Shown: in pieces, positions 19,312-28,736 of the stretch
How positions within the stretch are numbered: position 1 is the stretch's first letter
Layout: the number at the start of each line of letters is the position of its first letter
Source of the DNA: an uncultured Rhodospirillaceae bacterium
Lineage (GTDB): Bacteria > Pseudomonadota > Alphaproteobacteria > Rhodospirillales > Casp-alpha2
DNA length: 64,000 bases
Assembly: GCA_913030825.1 (NCBI GenBank)
Contig: CAJWCU010000003.1
Span: forward strand, 124,001 to 188,000
Direction: 5' to 3'
Position numbers and translations under genes: made by a program
The notes under the pieces: generated by a model
The model's database searches: none
Told to the model about the DNA's origin: nothing
What the model saw: only the letters and a program-made list of their open reading frames with translations

Positions 19312-20361
19312 TTGACCCGACCCACCATCGCCACCGTCGTCGGCGCCCGCCCGCAGTTCATCAAGGCCGGGCCGGTCAGCCGCGCCTTCAAGGACGCGGG
19401 CATCACGGAAATCCTGATCCATACGGGCCAGCATTTCGACGCCGGGATGTCGGACGTGTTCTTTGAACAGATGGGCCTGGCCGAACCCGACCATCACCTT
19501 GGGATCAGCGGCGGCGGCCACGGCGATATGACCGGGCGCATGCTGATCGCATTGGAGCCGGTCCTGGAAGAGGAGCAACCGGACGGCCTGTTGATCTACG
19601 GCGATACCAATTCGACCCTGGCCGGCGCTCTGGTCGCGGCCAAGCTGAACATTCCGGTCTTCCATGTCGAGGCCGGGCTGCGATCGTTCCGCCGATCCCA
19701 GCCCGAGGAAATCAATCGCCGGGTCGCCGACCATCTGTCGGCGCTGCTGTTCTGCCCGACGCCGCAGGCGACCCACAACCTGGCCGCCGAGGGCGTCTCC
19801 CGGGGCGTCATGCTGGTCGGCGACGTGATGTATGACGCGGCGTTGGCCGCCGCCGAACGGCCCGAAGGGGCGGACATCGTCCCGCGCCTGGGCCTGATGC
19901 CGGGCGACTATGAGGTCGCGACCGTCCACCGGGCCGAGAACACGGACGACGACGGGCAGTTGGCCAAGGTCATCGACTTCCTGAAGGCGCGGCCGGGGCA
20001 GGTCGTCCTGCCGCTGCATCCGAGGACCAGGGCGGCCCTCGCGCGGGCGGGCCTGACGCTTGACGGCATTACCGTGACCGACCCGCTCGGGTATCTCGAG
20101 ATGACCCATCTGGTGAAGGACAGCTCCGGGGTGCTGACCGATTCCGGCGGCCTGCAGAAAGAAGCCTATTTCCACCGCGTGCCCTGCATCACGCTGCGCG
20201 ACGAGACGGAATGGGTGGAAACGGTCGATGCCGGCTGGAACCGGCTTTGGCAGGCGCCGGAGACGGACGCGCCGCGCCGCGAGATCACCGACTACGGCGA
20301 CGGGAATGCCGCGGGCCGGATCGCCCAGGCCGCCGCCGCCTATCTGGACGAAGGATCGTGA
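19312..20361 (+). CDS. UDP-N-acetylglucosamine 2-epimerase, WecB-like
   Basis: A 349-residue non-hydrolysing epimerase starting at TTG 10 bp after the MBOAT gene; no other start is better placed. Motifs are VVGARPQFIKAGPVSRAF, HTGQHFDAGMSDVFF, HVEAGLRSFRRSQPEEIN and DSGGLQKEAYFHRVPC. It is a different subgroup from the epimerase at 12438. UDP-GlcNAc to UDP-ManNAc is the common reaction, though 3-acetamido uronates are possible for related enzymes. A GT-B gene follows directly. Confidence 0.88.
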   Translation: MTRPTIATVVGARPQFIKAGPVSRAFKDAGITEILIHTGQHFDAGMSDVFFEQMGLAEPDHHLGISGGGHGDMTGRMLIALEPVLEEEQPDGLLIYGDTNSTLAGALVAAKLNIPVFHVEAGLRSFRRSQPEEINRRVADHLSALLFCPTPQATHNLAAEGVSRGVMLVGDVMYDAALAAAERPEGADIVPRLGLMPGDYEVATVHRAENTDDDGQLAKVIDFLKARPGQVVLPLHPRTRAALARAGLTLDGITVTDPLGYLEMTHLVKDSSGVLTDSGGLQKEAYFHRVPCITLRDETEWVETVDAGWNRLWQAPETDAPRREITDYGDGNAAGRIAQAAAAYLDEGS

Positions 20362-20366
20362 CGCCC

Positions 20367-21500
20367 ATGGCCGACACCGCAACATCCGCCAAGCCGGGCC
20401 ACATCGTTTATATGTCGCTGGAGGCCGCCCGGGAGGGACAGGCTTCGTTCGCGCATATCCACGAGATCGTCGCCGGTCTGGTTCGCCGGGGCTGGACGGT
20501 CGACCTGTACCTGCCTTCGTTTTCCGACCGCTGGCGCCGGCCGCCCCTGATCCTGCGCCTTCTGGAATACCTGATGGTTTTTTGGCGGGTCATGCGCGCC
20601 TACGAGGATGGGCAGATCGTCTATGTGCGGGGCCACGTTCTGTCCCTGCCGATTTCCTATTGGGCCCGTATCCGGGGGGCGCCCGTCGTGCAGGAAATCA
20701 ACGGTCCCTATGACGACGTGGCGATCGCCTATGAATGGGCCAAACCGTTCGCCCGCCTGATCGCCTGGATGTCGGGAACGCAGTTCCGTCTGGCCGACCA
20801 TCTCATCACGGTAACGCCGCAACTGGCCGATTGGATTCGCGGACAGGGCATGACGACCCCCATCGACGTCGTGCCCAACGGCGCCAACACCGACCTGTTC
20901 CACCCGGACGCAACCTGCGATCTGGCCTTGCCGGACCGTTATGTCGTGTTCTTCGGCGGGTTGGCGCGGTGGCAGGGCATCCCGACCCTGCTGGCGGCCA
21001 AGGCCACCGCTGACTGGCCTGAAGGTATCGATCTGGTGATCGTCGGCGACGGCCCCGAACGCGCGGCCGTCGAGGCGGCGGCCGAAGCCGACCCCGGCAT
21101 CCGCTACGTCGGCCGCCAACCATACAAGACCCTGCCCGGCATCGTCGCGAACAGCCTTTGCGGCCTGGTGCCCAAGAACAACCGGGGCGACCGCACGGGC
21201 ACCGGCCTTTATCCGTTGAAGGTTTTCGAGACGCTGGCCTGCGGTGTGCCCGCCGTCGTGTCCGATTTCCCGGGCCAGGCCGACCTGGTTCGCGACAACG
21301 ACGCGGGCCTGGCGGTGCCGGCGGAAGACCCGGGCGCCCTCGCCCGGGCCGTCGCCCGCATCGCCGCCGACCCGGCGGCCGCCGAAGCCATGGGGGCCCG
21401 CGGCCGCGACGCCATCGTCAACGCCCATTCCTGGGATATCCGCGCCGGACAGACGGCCGCGATTCTGGACCGGGTCGCCACGGCGACGGCCCGGCGCTAG
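20367..21500 (+). CDS. Glycosyltransferase family 4 (GT-B)
   Basis: The ATG at 20367 is preceded by AAGGA and begins MADTATSAKPGHIVYMSLEA; a GTG at 20358 overlapping the previous stop is an alternative. The 377 residues show QASFAHIHEIVAGLVRRGW, VVFFGGLARWQGIPTLLAA, LVIVGDGPERAAVEAAAE and GTGLYPLKVFETLACGVPAV, the last being the family 4 donor-binding block. Its stop codon and that of the convergent methyltransferase gene share the sequence CTAG. Confidence 0.86.
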   Translation: MADTATSAKPGHIVYMSLEAAREGQASFAHIHEIVAGLVRRGWTVDLYLPSFSDRWRRPPLILRLLEYLMVFWRVMRAYEDGQIVYVRGHVLSLPISYWARIRGAPVVQEINGPYDDVAIAYEWAKPFARLIAWMSGTQFRLADHLITVTPQLADWIRGQGMTTPIDVVPNGANTDLFHPDATCDLALPDRYVVFFGGLARWQGIPTLLAAKATADWPEGIDLVIVGDGPERAAVEAAAEADPGIRYVGRQPYKTLPGIVANSLCGLVPKNNRGDRTGTGLYPLKVFETLACGVPAVVSDFPGQADLVRDNDAGLAVPAEDPGALARAVARIAADPAAAEAMGARGRDAIVNAHSWDIRAGQTAAILDRVATATARR

Positions 21501-22333
21501 CGCTTGTGTGTAATGGCGCTCCAATACGGCGCGCGGTCCGAAAAATGAACCTCGCCGAACCCCGCCCGGCCCAACATGCGGCGGATATCGTCGCGCGTGA
21601 ACCGCTGCTCCAGGCGAGTCCCGAACCGGTCCAGGGCGTTCGTGCACATGGTGTAGAAGCTTTTGTCGCGGTAATAGGCCAGCGGCCAGTTCGCGGGAAG
21701 ACGGCCCAGACCGGCCAACAGCCGGCCGGTCCGGGCCAGAGGCCAGTAAACCGTTGCCGCGATGACCTTGCTTGCCGCCAGACGCAGGAAAAACGGCCAA
21801 CGCGACAAGGCCCGGCGGACCATATCGCTGGCCCGCCACAACGCCCGGTAATGCCAAGGCCGGTTGTCGAAGGCGTAATAGAGATAGACCAGGAACGGCG
21901 CCCCCGGTTTCAACTTTCGGGCAATCGCCTGCAGGCCGGCTTGCGGGTCGGGCACATGGTGAAGCACACCCAGGCAGTAGGCGGCGTCCAGGCTGGCATC
22001 CTCGAACGGCAGATCGTCGACCCCGGCCTGATGGAACTGAACATTGGCCGCCGCGCCGAGGTTCCGGCGGGCGACCGCCAAGGCCTGGCTGGGCTCGACA
22101 CAATGCAACTGGCCGACGCGCGGCGCGGCGACCATGGCCCAACGGCCGCTGCCGCATCCGATATCGGCGCAGACGGCCCCCGCGGGCAGATCATCCCAAG
22201 GGAAAATATGAAAATAGTCGTCGAAGATCTTCCGCCGTTCACGATCGGACAAGGACGCCTGGTCGTAGTGACCCCATTCTTCTCCGAAGCCTTCGATCAC
22301 CGCATCGGAACGGTTGGGGGTTTCGTTCGACAT
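21497..22333 (-). CDS. Class I SAM-dependent methyltransferase
   Basis: The start at 22333 (MSNETPNRSDAVIEGFGEEW) is chosen as the first ATG before folded sequence; the frame is open for 27 more codons. The 278 residues contain SAM motif I VCADIGCGSGRWAMVAAP, HCVEPSQALAVARRNL and CLGVLHHVPDPQAGLQAIAR. The C-terminal part resembles that of the methyltransferase at 1698. It is one of few minus-strand genes in the locus and converges on the glycosyltransferase gene with overlapping stops. The substrate is unknown. Confidence 0.82.
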   Translation of the reverse strand: MSNETPNRSDAVIEGFGEEWGHYDQASLSDRERRKIFDDYFHIFPWDDLPAGAVCADIGCGSGRWAMVAAPRVGQLHCVEPSQALAVARRNLGAAANVQFHQAGVDDLPFEDASLDAAYCLGVLHHVPDPQAGLQAIARKLKPGAPFLVYLYYAFDNRPWHYRALWRASDMVRRALSRWPFFLRLAASKVIAATVYWPLARTGRLLAGLGRLPANWPLAYYRDKSFYTMCTNALDRFGTRLEQRFTRDDIRRMLGRAGFGEVHFSDRAPYWSAITHKR

Positions 22334-22470
22334 GCCGTCACGCATCCAATCGCAAAGCCGCACCCGGCCGGTTGCCCTGCCACGTCCGGTTCGGACGGCG
22401 GCTGGCAGCACCATACCTTATTGCCCGCAGGGGGTGAATATCGTCCGGACCACGCAGGGGCAGCGATTTC

Positions 22471-23796
22471 ATGACCCCACCGACGGCCGTGTTGAGACGT
22501 TTCCTGGGCGATCTGCTGGTCATCGACGGCGCAAAGATATTTGCCGTCAACGTCGCGGGTGCGGGTCTGGCGTTCGTCTCGCATATCCTGTTCGCCCGTT
22601 GGCTGACGGTCGAATCCTATGGCATCTATGTCTTCGCGTTGGGCTGGCTGAACATCCTGTTCATCGCCGTTCAGGCAGGGATGAACCTGTCCATGGTGCG
22701 GTTCGTCGCCGAGTACCGCGCGAACGGGAACACAACGGCCATCCGCGCCCTTCTCGGATTTTCGAACCGGGTCGTGCTGGGCCTGGGCCTGGCCGTTGCG
22801 GCCGTCGGCGCCACCGTCGTCTTCTGGTTCGCGAATGACGCGTCGGACGAATTCCACCGGACGATCTACGGCGCCCTGGCGCTGACCACGGTCTTGGCGA
22901 TGATCCAGCAGCGCGCCGCGCTGCTGCAGGGGCTGGAGCGGGTCGTCCAATCGTCGCTGATCTTCGAAATCCTCCGGCCCTTGGCCCTGCTCGCCCTGGT
23001 GTTCATCCTGGCGCGGGGCGCCGCGCCGGACGCGGCGGCGGTGATGACGGCCAACCTGGGCGTCAGCATTGCGGTGCTGGCCATTCTCATGGTCTATGCC
23101 CGGTCGAGTCTTGCGGCGGAACCTGCGGACCCGGCAGCCGACGACCCGCCCTGGAAGGATTGGCTGAAGATCAGCCTGCCTTACATCGCGGTGACCGGCC
23201 TGACGGTGCTGCTGACACAGATGGATATTCTGATGATCGGGCATATCCTGGGCCCGGAACAGGCGGGGCTTTACGCACCGGCGGCCAAGGTTGCCTTGCT
23301 TGCCGTATTTCCCGTCGTCGCCATCCGTTCGCGGTACGGGCCCATGGCCGCGCGCCTTTTCGCGGAAAGCAAGGCCGGGGACCTGCAGGCGCGGACCAAC
23401 ATGGCGACGGCGGTTTCGGTCCTGGCCTGCATTGCCGTGATGGCGGTGATCTTGCCCGGCCGCGGCATCATTCTGGGCCTGTTCGGCGGCGCATATTTGG
23501 ATGGGGCTGACGTCATTCTGATCCTGACGGCCGGGTATCTGGTCTATTCATTGATGGGATCGGTCGAGATGTTCTTCCTGGTCGGCCCGTTTGAACGGGC
23601 CAACGCCCTGGTCGCGGCAATGACCCTGGGGCTCAATCTGATTCTCAACCTGATCCTGATCCCCGATTTCGGCATCGGCGGCGCGGCCGCCGCGACGGCG
23701 GTGGCCGTCGTGTTCCGCGCCCTGGTCTCGACGGCGATCATCCGCCGCCGAACCGGCTTGCTGCCCTGGTCGCCGATCCATTCGACGCAGGCATAA
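22471..23796 (+). CDS. Polysaccharide flippase (Wzx/MATE-like)
   Basis: A 441-residue polytopic membrane protein of the oligosaccharide flippase superfamily. The start LRRFLGDLLVIDGAKIFAVN and HILFARWLTVESYGIYVFA are typical of Wzx helices 1 and 2, and about 12-14 hydrophobic segments follow, with LTQMDILMIGHILGPEQAGL in the middle. It should turn lipid-linked repeat units to the periplasmic face. The membrane protein gene starting 2 bp downstream is the candidate polymerase. Confidence 0.88.
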   Translation: MTPPTAVLRRFLGDLLVIDGAKIFAVNVAGAGLAFVSHILFARWLTVESYGIYVFALGWLNILFIAVQAGMNLSMVRFVAEYRANGNTTAIRALLGFSNRVVLGLGLAVAAVGATVVFWFANDASDEFHRTIYGALALTTVLAMIQQRAALLQGLERVVQSSLIFEILRPLALLALVFILARGAAPDAAAVMTANLGVSIAVLAILMVYARSSLAAEPADPAADDPPWKDWLKISLPYIAVTGLTVLLTQMDILMIGHILGPEQAGLYAPAAKVALLAVFPVVAIRSRYGPMAARLFAESKAGDLQARTNMATAVSVLACIAVMAVILPGRGIILGLFGGAYLDGADVILILTAGYLVYSLMGSVEMFFLVGPFERANALVAAMTLGLNLILNLILIPDFGIGGAAAATAVAVVFRALVSTAIIRRRTGLLPWSPIHSTQA

Positions 23797-23798
23797 AC

Positions 23799-25181
23799 AT
23801 GATCCAGACACTCACCTTATGTCTCCTGGGCGGCCTGACCGCCGTCATGGCAATGGCCGAGGCCTTGAATTTCCGGCGCACGGGGCGCGTAACGTTCCTG
23901 ACGGTGGTGCATCTGTTGATCTTTATCGGCTATTGCCTGCCGGCGTTCGTCCTTGCCTTTCTGCCTGGAACGGGCTGGGCGATCCCGCCGGAGGGCCTGA
24001 ATGAGCCGAACCCATGGGGTACGCGGTTGTACCTTCTCGACCTCGCCGACTGGCTTGCCCTGGCCCCGGCGACCTATCTGGAATCCGGACTGATCCTGGC
24101 CGGCGGATACGCGACGATGTTGGCCGGATATGCCGTCGCGACGCGCCATGCCGCCCCCACGCCGCTCGCAAGCGACCGCCTGCCGCCTCGGGCGCTGGCC
24201 GCGAGCGGCCTTGTTCTGGGGACCGTCGCCGCGCTTGGCCTGGCTGTTTACAGCTCTCAATTCGATGACCTCCATCATATGATGACGGAAGGATTGCACA
24301 TCCGGCGCGGGAACGCCGACGTCAAATGGGGCGCGCTTCAGGTTCTCGCCCAGACGGCCTTCCCCGCCTTCCTGATCCTGGCGGCCGTCGCCCTTCGCTT
24401 CCGGGGGGTCGGCAGGACGATCCTGGCCGTCGCGGCGATCTTGGCATGGACGGTCGCGGCGGTCCGCATCTTCCATGCAGGCGGGCGGTTGGAGGCTGGC
24501 GCCTTCTTCATCTCCCCCGTGCTGGCCTGGATATTCATCATTCGGTCTCAAATCAGGTCAGCGGTCATCCTGGCATGCCTGGGCCTGGCGGCCCTGTTCC
24601 TTGGCAGCGTCGATCCCTTGTTTTTCCGGGATCCGCTCGCGACTCTAAGCGTCGAGATTGCGAGCCTGACCTCGGCCGTTGCCGAGAATGTCCTTTTCAT
24701 CCTCGCCTATCTCGGCTTTCCCCACCTCTCGTCGGCCCATACGCTGACCGTGGTTCCCGGCGAAATCCCCTTCAGGTATTTCTTCGATATCCCCCTCGGC
24801 CTGGCCTACATGCTGCCGAATTTCACGGGCGTCGAGACCCTGCCGCCGATGATCCTGAGCCTGCATGTGAAGATGCTGCCCTGGATCCCGGTCGATCTGT
24901 TTTCCTTTGGCTATTACAGCCTGGGCACCATCGGCGTATTGATCACCTTTGCCGCCTTCGGCGCGTTGCTCGCGATGTTCGACGGCTGGCTGACGGAAAG
25001 CACGGGATGGCTTGGTCAGGCGCTCCGCGCGGTCTGGCTGTTCTATCTGCCGTTCCGGCTACTCTATGCCGATCCATATGCAACGCTGCAATCCGGTTTC
25101 GGATTGATCACGGGAACGCTGGCGATTATCGCCTTGGCGCTTTGGGCGGCGTGGCGGCGAGACAGATCAAATGGATTTTAG
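23799..25181 (+). CDS. Polytopic membrane protein, candidate repeat-unit polymerase (Wzy-like)
   Basis: A 460-residue protein with about 10-12 hydrophobic segments, starting 2 bp after the flippase gene. Wzy proteins are poorly conserved, so assignment rests on topology and place. A large loop holds HIRRGNADVKWGA and FHAGGRLEAGAFFISPV; the latter resembles the glycine/arginine-rich motif seen in some oligosaccharide polymerases. It ends 10 bp before a convergent gene. Another integral membrane enzyme cannot be ruled out. Confidence 0.55.
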   Translation: MIQTLTLCLLGGLTAVMAMAEALNFRRTGRVTFLTVVHLLIFIGYCLPAFVLAFLPGTGWAIPPEGLNEPNPWGTRLYLLDLADWLALAPATYLESGLILAGGYATMLAGYAVATRHAAPTPLASDRLPPRALAASGLVLGTVAALGLAVYSSQFDDLHHMMTEGLHIRRGNADVKWGALQVLAQTAFPAFLILAAVALRFRGVGRTILAVAAILAWTVAAVRIFHAGGRLEAGAFFISPVLAWIFIIRSQIRSAVILACLGLAALFLGSVDPLFFRDPLATLSVEIASLTSAVAENVLFILAYLGFPHLSSAHTLTVVPGEIPFRYFFDIPLGLAYMLPNFTGVETLPPMILSLHVKMLPWIPVDLFSFGYYSLGTIGVLITFAAFGALLAMFDGWLTESTGWLGQALRAVWLFYLPFRLLYADPYATLQSGFGLITGTLAIIALALWAAWRRDRSNGF

Positions 25182-25191
25182 ACGCTCCAGA

Positions 25192-26118
25192 TCAAGGTGC
25201 CGGTGCGATCAGCTTTCCGGCATCCGGATAGGTCAGGCCCGTGCGCACCGACCCGCCGCCGACCTGGGCGATGTCAAAGGTCATGTCCTGAATGCCGTCG
25301 CCGGCCATATGGACGATGCCGAGAGGCTGATGCGGGGCATGGGGTTCGACGAAAAGGCGGCGGTCCGGATCGAACATCGGCGTGCCGTGACCGCAGAGCC
25401 AATTGCAGTAGGCAGGCAGGAACGTTGCCGGTGCCTTGTCGCGATACACGACGTAATTAAGCGCCGTCTGCTCCGAAATCCGTCCGTAAAGATCACGCAC
25501 GCCGGGCGATATGCGCCAGCGGCACATCGCGGCCTTGTGGGCCGCCTGCCACAACTGCCAATGCGGCGCATCGCCGCGCAATGCAAAGGCGCCTGAATTG
25601 AGGATCGGATTACGGCCAAGGCGATCTGCAATTCGCCAGCCATAGGCCCATCGGTACATCCGGTGGCTGAGCCGCCGGTGATAGGGGCGCGGGCGCTTGT
25701 AGAACATGGTGTAGCCGCGGTCGATTTCCGGCACGACGGCAAGCTGCCCCGCCGCGGCGGACCGCAGATAGGTTTCCAACACCGACGCATCCTGGACCCA
25801 GGCGTCGGAATCGATCCACATATATAAGTCATAGCCGGGGAAATGGCGCGGCAGATACGGTCGGGACGTCATTGCCTTGAAGTATCCCGGCGTTTTGTCG
25901 CGGCCGGGAAAATCGAATTCCCAATCCACGCTCACGACAGACGTCGCCAAGTCCCGCAGGTGGTTGACCTGCTCCGCCGTCAATCCGACATCGAGAATAC
26001 ATAAGTCGACGTCGAGGCCGCCCGCCCGTTCCCTCAGCGAATTCACCGTTCCCATCAGCAGGTCGAAATAATTCGCGTCCGAGGAAACGATGATCGCGGT
26101 CTTTGAACCGGGGGGCAT
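25192..26118 (-). CDS. Putative GT-A glycosyltransferase (GT8-like)
   Basis: A 308-residue protein with AIIVSSDANYFDLLMGTVNS at the N-terminus, LDVDLCILDVGL, and a DxD motif in DLYMWIDSDAWVQDAS, followed by LNSGAFALRGD and HMAGDGIQDM. This pattern fits retaining GT-A enzymes like family 8, which add hexoses or uronic acids. It is transcribed against the locus, between the polymerase-like gene and the nucleotide-sugar dehydrogenase gene. Close family membership could not be fixed by eye. Confidence 0.6.
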   Translation of the reverse strand: MPPGSKTAIIVSSDANYFDLLMGTVNSLRERAGGLDVDLCILDVGLTAEQVNHLRDLATSVVSVDWEFDFPGRDKTPGYFKAMTSRPYLPRHFPGYDLYMWIDSDAWVQDASVLETYLRSAAAGQLAVVPEIDRGYTMFYKRPRPYHRRLSHRMYRWAYGWRIADRLGRNPILNSGAFALRGDAPHWQLWQAAHKAAMCRWRISPGVRDLYGRISEQTALNYVVYRDKAPATFLPAYCNWLCGHGTPMFDPDRRLFVEPHAPHQPLGIVHMAGDGIQDMTFDIAQVGGGSVRTGLTYPDAGKLIAPAP

Positions 26119-26234
26119 GGCGGAGTCCGTTGGTTGAAATTCGGTCGATGATGAAAGCGGGCCGATATTAGGCGGTCGCGCAGCGAAGCGGAACCTAGTT
26201 GTTTCAACGGCCCAGAGGGGTTAAGAGCCTGATC

Positions 26235-27521
26235 ATGACGATTAAACGCAGCATCTCCGTAATCGGTCTCGGATACGTCGGTCTGCCCGTGGCGGTCGCC
26301 TTCGGGCGGGCCGGGTTCTCGGTCGTCGCTTTCGACATTTCGGCCGAGCGTCTCGCCGAATTGCGCGACGGCCATGACCGGACCCATGAAGTGACGGCCG
26401 ACGATCTGGCCGCCGCGAACCTGACGTTCACCGATAATCCGGCCGACCTGGCCAAGGGCGATTTTCATATCGTTACGGTGCCGACGCCGATCGACAACCT
26501 GCGCCGTCCCGACCTGGGGCCGTTGATCGCGGCGACGGAAACGCTGGGCGGCGTTCTCAAGAAGGGCGATATCGTCGTCTACGAATCGACCGTCTATCCG
26601 GGAGCCACGGAAGAAGAATGCGTGCCCTTGCTGGTGGAACGGTCGGGCCTGGCCTACGGCTCAGACTTCTTTGTCGGCTACTCACCAGAGCGGATCAATC
26701 CGGGCGACCGCGAACACCGGTTCGAGACGATCAAGAAGGTCGTGTCCGGTTGCGACGAAAAGACGGCGCGGATCGTCGCGGACACCTATGGCGCCGTCGT
26801 CACCGCAGGCATCCACATGGCCCCGACCATCAAGACCGCCGAAGCCGCCAAAGTCATTGAGAACACGCAGCGCGATTTGAACATCGCGCTGATGAACGAA
26901 CTGGCGCTGATCTTCGAGCGGCTGGAGATCGACACCTCGGACGTCCTGGCCGCGGCCGGCACCAAGTGGAATTTCCTGCCGTTCACGCCGGGCCTGGTCG
27001 GCGGCCATTGCATCGGCGTCGACCCCTATTACCTGACCCACCGGGCCGAGATCGCGGGATACCGACCCGAGGTGATCCTCGCCGGGCGGCGCATCAACGA
27101 CGAGATGGGCCCCTTCATCGCCCGCGAGACCGTACGGCGCCTGGCCAAGAAGGGCGGCACCAAATCATTTCGGGTCAGCATTCTGGGCCTGACGTTCAAG
27201 GAGAACGTGCCCGACGTCCGCAACACCAAGGTGATCGACATCATTGAGGAACTCGACCGGTTTGGGGCCCGGGTGCGGGTCCATGATCCGCTCGCCGATG
27301 CCGACGAAGTGAAACACGAGTTCGGCCTGGAACTGGCCGACGAGGCATCGCTCAGTGATGCCGATGCGGTCATCCTCGCGGTACCGCATGAGACCTATCT
27401 CACTCGCGGCTGGGGTTGGATCTCTGACCTGCTGGCGGCCGATGACGGTTTGGTCGTCGATGTGCGGGCCCGCCTGTCACGGGACGCGCGCCCGGCCGAG
27501 ATCGATCTGTGGCGGCTCTGA
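26235..27521 (+). CDS. UDP-N-acetyl-sugar 6-dehydrogenase (TviB/WbpA type)
   Basis: The ATG at 26235 begins MTIKRSISVIGLGYVGLPVA, the NAD-binding strand of the UDP-glucose/GDP-mannose dehydrogenase family; the frame is open 12 codons upstream. The 428 residues show VVYESTVYPGATEEECVP with the catalytic Cys region at GGHCIGVDPYYL, plus GYSPERINPGD and ENTQRDLNIALMNELA. These match TviB-like enzymes that oxidise UDP-GlcNAc (or UDP-GalNAc) to the uronate. It would supply UDP-GlcNAcA to the fused WbpB-WbpD protein encoded 16 kb upstream, completing that pathway within the locus. Confidence 0.92.
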   Translation: MTIKRSISVIGLGYVGLPVAVAFGRAGFSVVAFDISAERLAELRDGHDRTHEVTADDLAAANLTFTDNPADLAKGDFHIVTVPTPIDNLRRPDLGPLIAATETLGGVLKKGDIVVYESTVYPGATEEECVPLLVERSGLAYGSDFFVGYSPERINPGDREHRFETIKKVVSGCDEKTARIVADTYGAVVTAGIHMAPTIKTAEAAKVIENTQRDLNIALMNELALIFERLEIDTSDVLAAAGTKWNFLPFTPGLVGGHCIGVDPYYLTHRAEIAGYRPEVILAGRRINDEMGPFIARETVRRLAKKGGTKSFRVSILGLTFKENVPDVRNTKVIDIIEELDRFGARVRVHDPLADADEVKHEFGLELADEASLSDADAVILAVPHETYLTRGWGWISDLLAADDGLVVDVRARLSRDARPAEIDLWRL

Positions 27522-27554
27522 TCGACCTTGCCGACCGGACCGGCGGATAAATCC

Positions 27555-28736
27555 GTGCGCCTGTTGTTCGTGGTCACCGAGGACTGGGCGTTTCTGCGCC
27601 ATCGCCTGCCGATGGCGCGGGCGGCGTTGAACATGGGCCTCACCGTCGCGGTGGCGACACGGGTATCCGATCATGGCGACGCGATCCGCGCGCTCGGGAT
27701 CAAGGTCTTCGATATCCCGGTGGACCGCGCCGGGATATCGCCGCTCAAGGATCTGGGATATCTCAACCGCCTGAAGGGCGTGATGCGATCCTACGCCCCC
27801 GACCTGGTTCACAACATCGCCGCCAAACCGATCCTCTATGGCAGCCTGGCCGCCCGCCGGGCCGCGCCCAGGGCCGCCGTGATCAATGCGTTCACCGGCT
27901 TGGGCATTCTCTTCACCGGCGACGCCAAGGGACGCCGCTCCGCAAAAGGCAGGGTGCTCGGGGCGGTCCTGATGACGGCGCTGCGCTGCCTTTGCGTCCG
28001 AAACCGTGTTCATATGCTCGTCCAAAACAAGGATGACCGGGCCTTTCTCGAAGGGCATCGAATCGGACGGCCGGAGCGGACGCATCTGATCCCCGGCTCG
28101 GGCGTCGATCTCGATTTGTTTCCCCAAACGCCGCCGCCGCCAGCTCCACCGGTCCGCGCCGTGCTGGTCGGCCGCCTACTTAAGACCAAAGGGGTCGAGG
28201 AATTTGCCCAGGCCGCCCGCCTGTTGAAAACGAAAAGACGCGACGATATCCGCCTTATCCTGGTCGGCGCGCCCGATCCCGGCAATCCGACGACCGTGGC
28301 CGAAGCCGACCTGGACGCCTGGAAGTCGGAAGGCGTGCTCGACTGGTCTGGCGAGACCGCGGATATCGCAGGTGTGTGGGCGGGCGCCCATATCGCGGTG
28401 CTGCCGTCTTATCGGGAGGGCATGCCGAAAAGCCTGTTGGAGGCGGCGGCGGCGGGCCGGCCGATGATTGCGACGGACGTGCCCGGATGCCGCGATCTGG
28501 TCCGCGCAGGGGAGACAGGTGTACTGGTTCCCCCCTTCGACGCGGCGGCACTGGCCGATGCGATCGAGCGGCTGGCCGACGATGGAGAACTGCGATCACA
28601 GATGGGGCGAGCGGCACATCTTGATGTCGAACGAGTGTTTGGCGCAATTCCGGTCGGCAAGGCAATTGCCGAACTGTATGGTCATGCCCTAAAGCTTTCG
28701 GCCACGATCACGAATGACGGAGAACCTAATCAATGA
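27555..28736 (+). CDS. Glycosyltransferase family 4 (GT-B)
   Basis: The GTG at 27555 (VRLLFVVTEDWAFLRHR) is preferred since GGCGGA lies 7 bp upstream; TTG at 27528 is an alternative in the same frame. About 393 residues. GT-B features are NAFTGLGILFTGDA, AVLVGRLLKTKGVEEFAQAA and VLPSYREGMPKSLLEAAAAG, the family 4 donor block. In many loci this type lies directly before the initiating sugar-phosphate transferase gene, as here with a 4-bp overlap. It may add the second sugar of the repeat unit. Confidence 0.86.
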   Translation: MRLLFVVTEDWAFLRHRLPMARAALNMGLTVAVATRVSDHGDAIRALGIKVFDIPVDRAGISPLKDLGYLNRLKGVMRSYAPDLVHNIAAKPILYGSLAARRAAPRAAVINAFTGLGILFTGDAKGRRSAKGRVLGAVLMTALRCLCVRNRVHMLVQNKDDRAFLEGHRIGRPERTHLIPGSGVDLDLFPQTPPPPAPPVRAVLVGRLLKTKGVEEFAQAARLLKTKRRDDIRLILVGAPDPGNPTTVAEADLDAWKSEGVLDWSGETADIAGVWAGAHIAVLPSYREGMPKSLLEAAAAGRPMIATDVPGCRDLVRAGETGVLVPPFDAAALADAIERLADDGELRSQMGRAAHLDVERVFGAIPVGKAIAELYGHALKLSATITNDGEPNQ

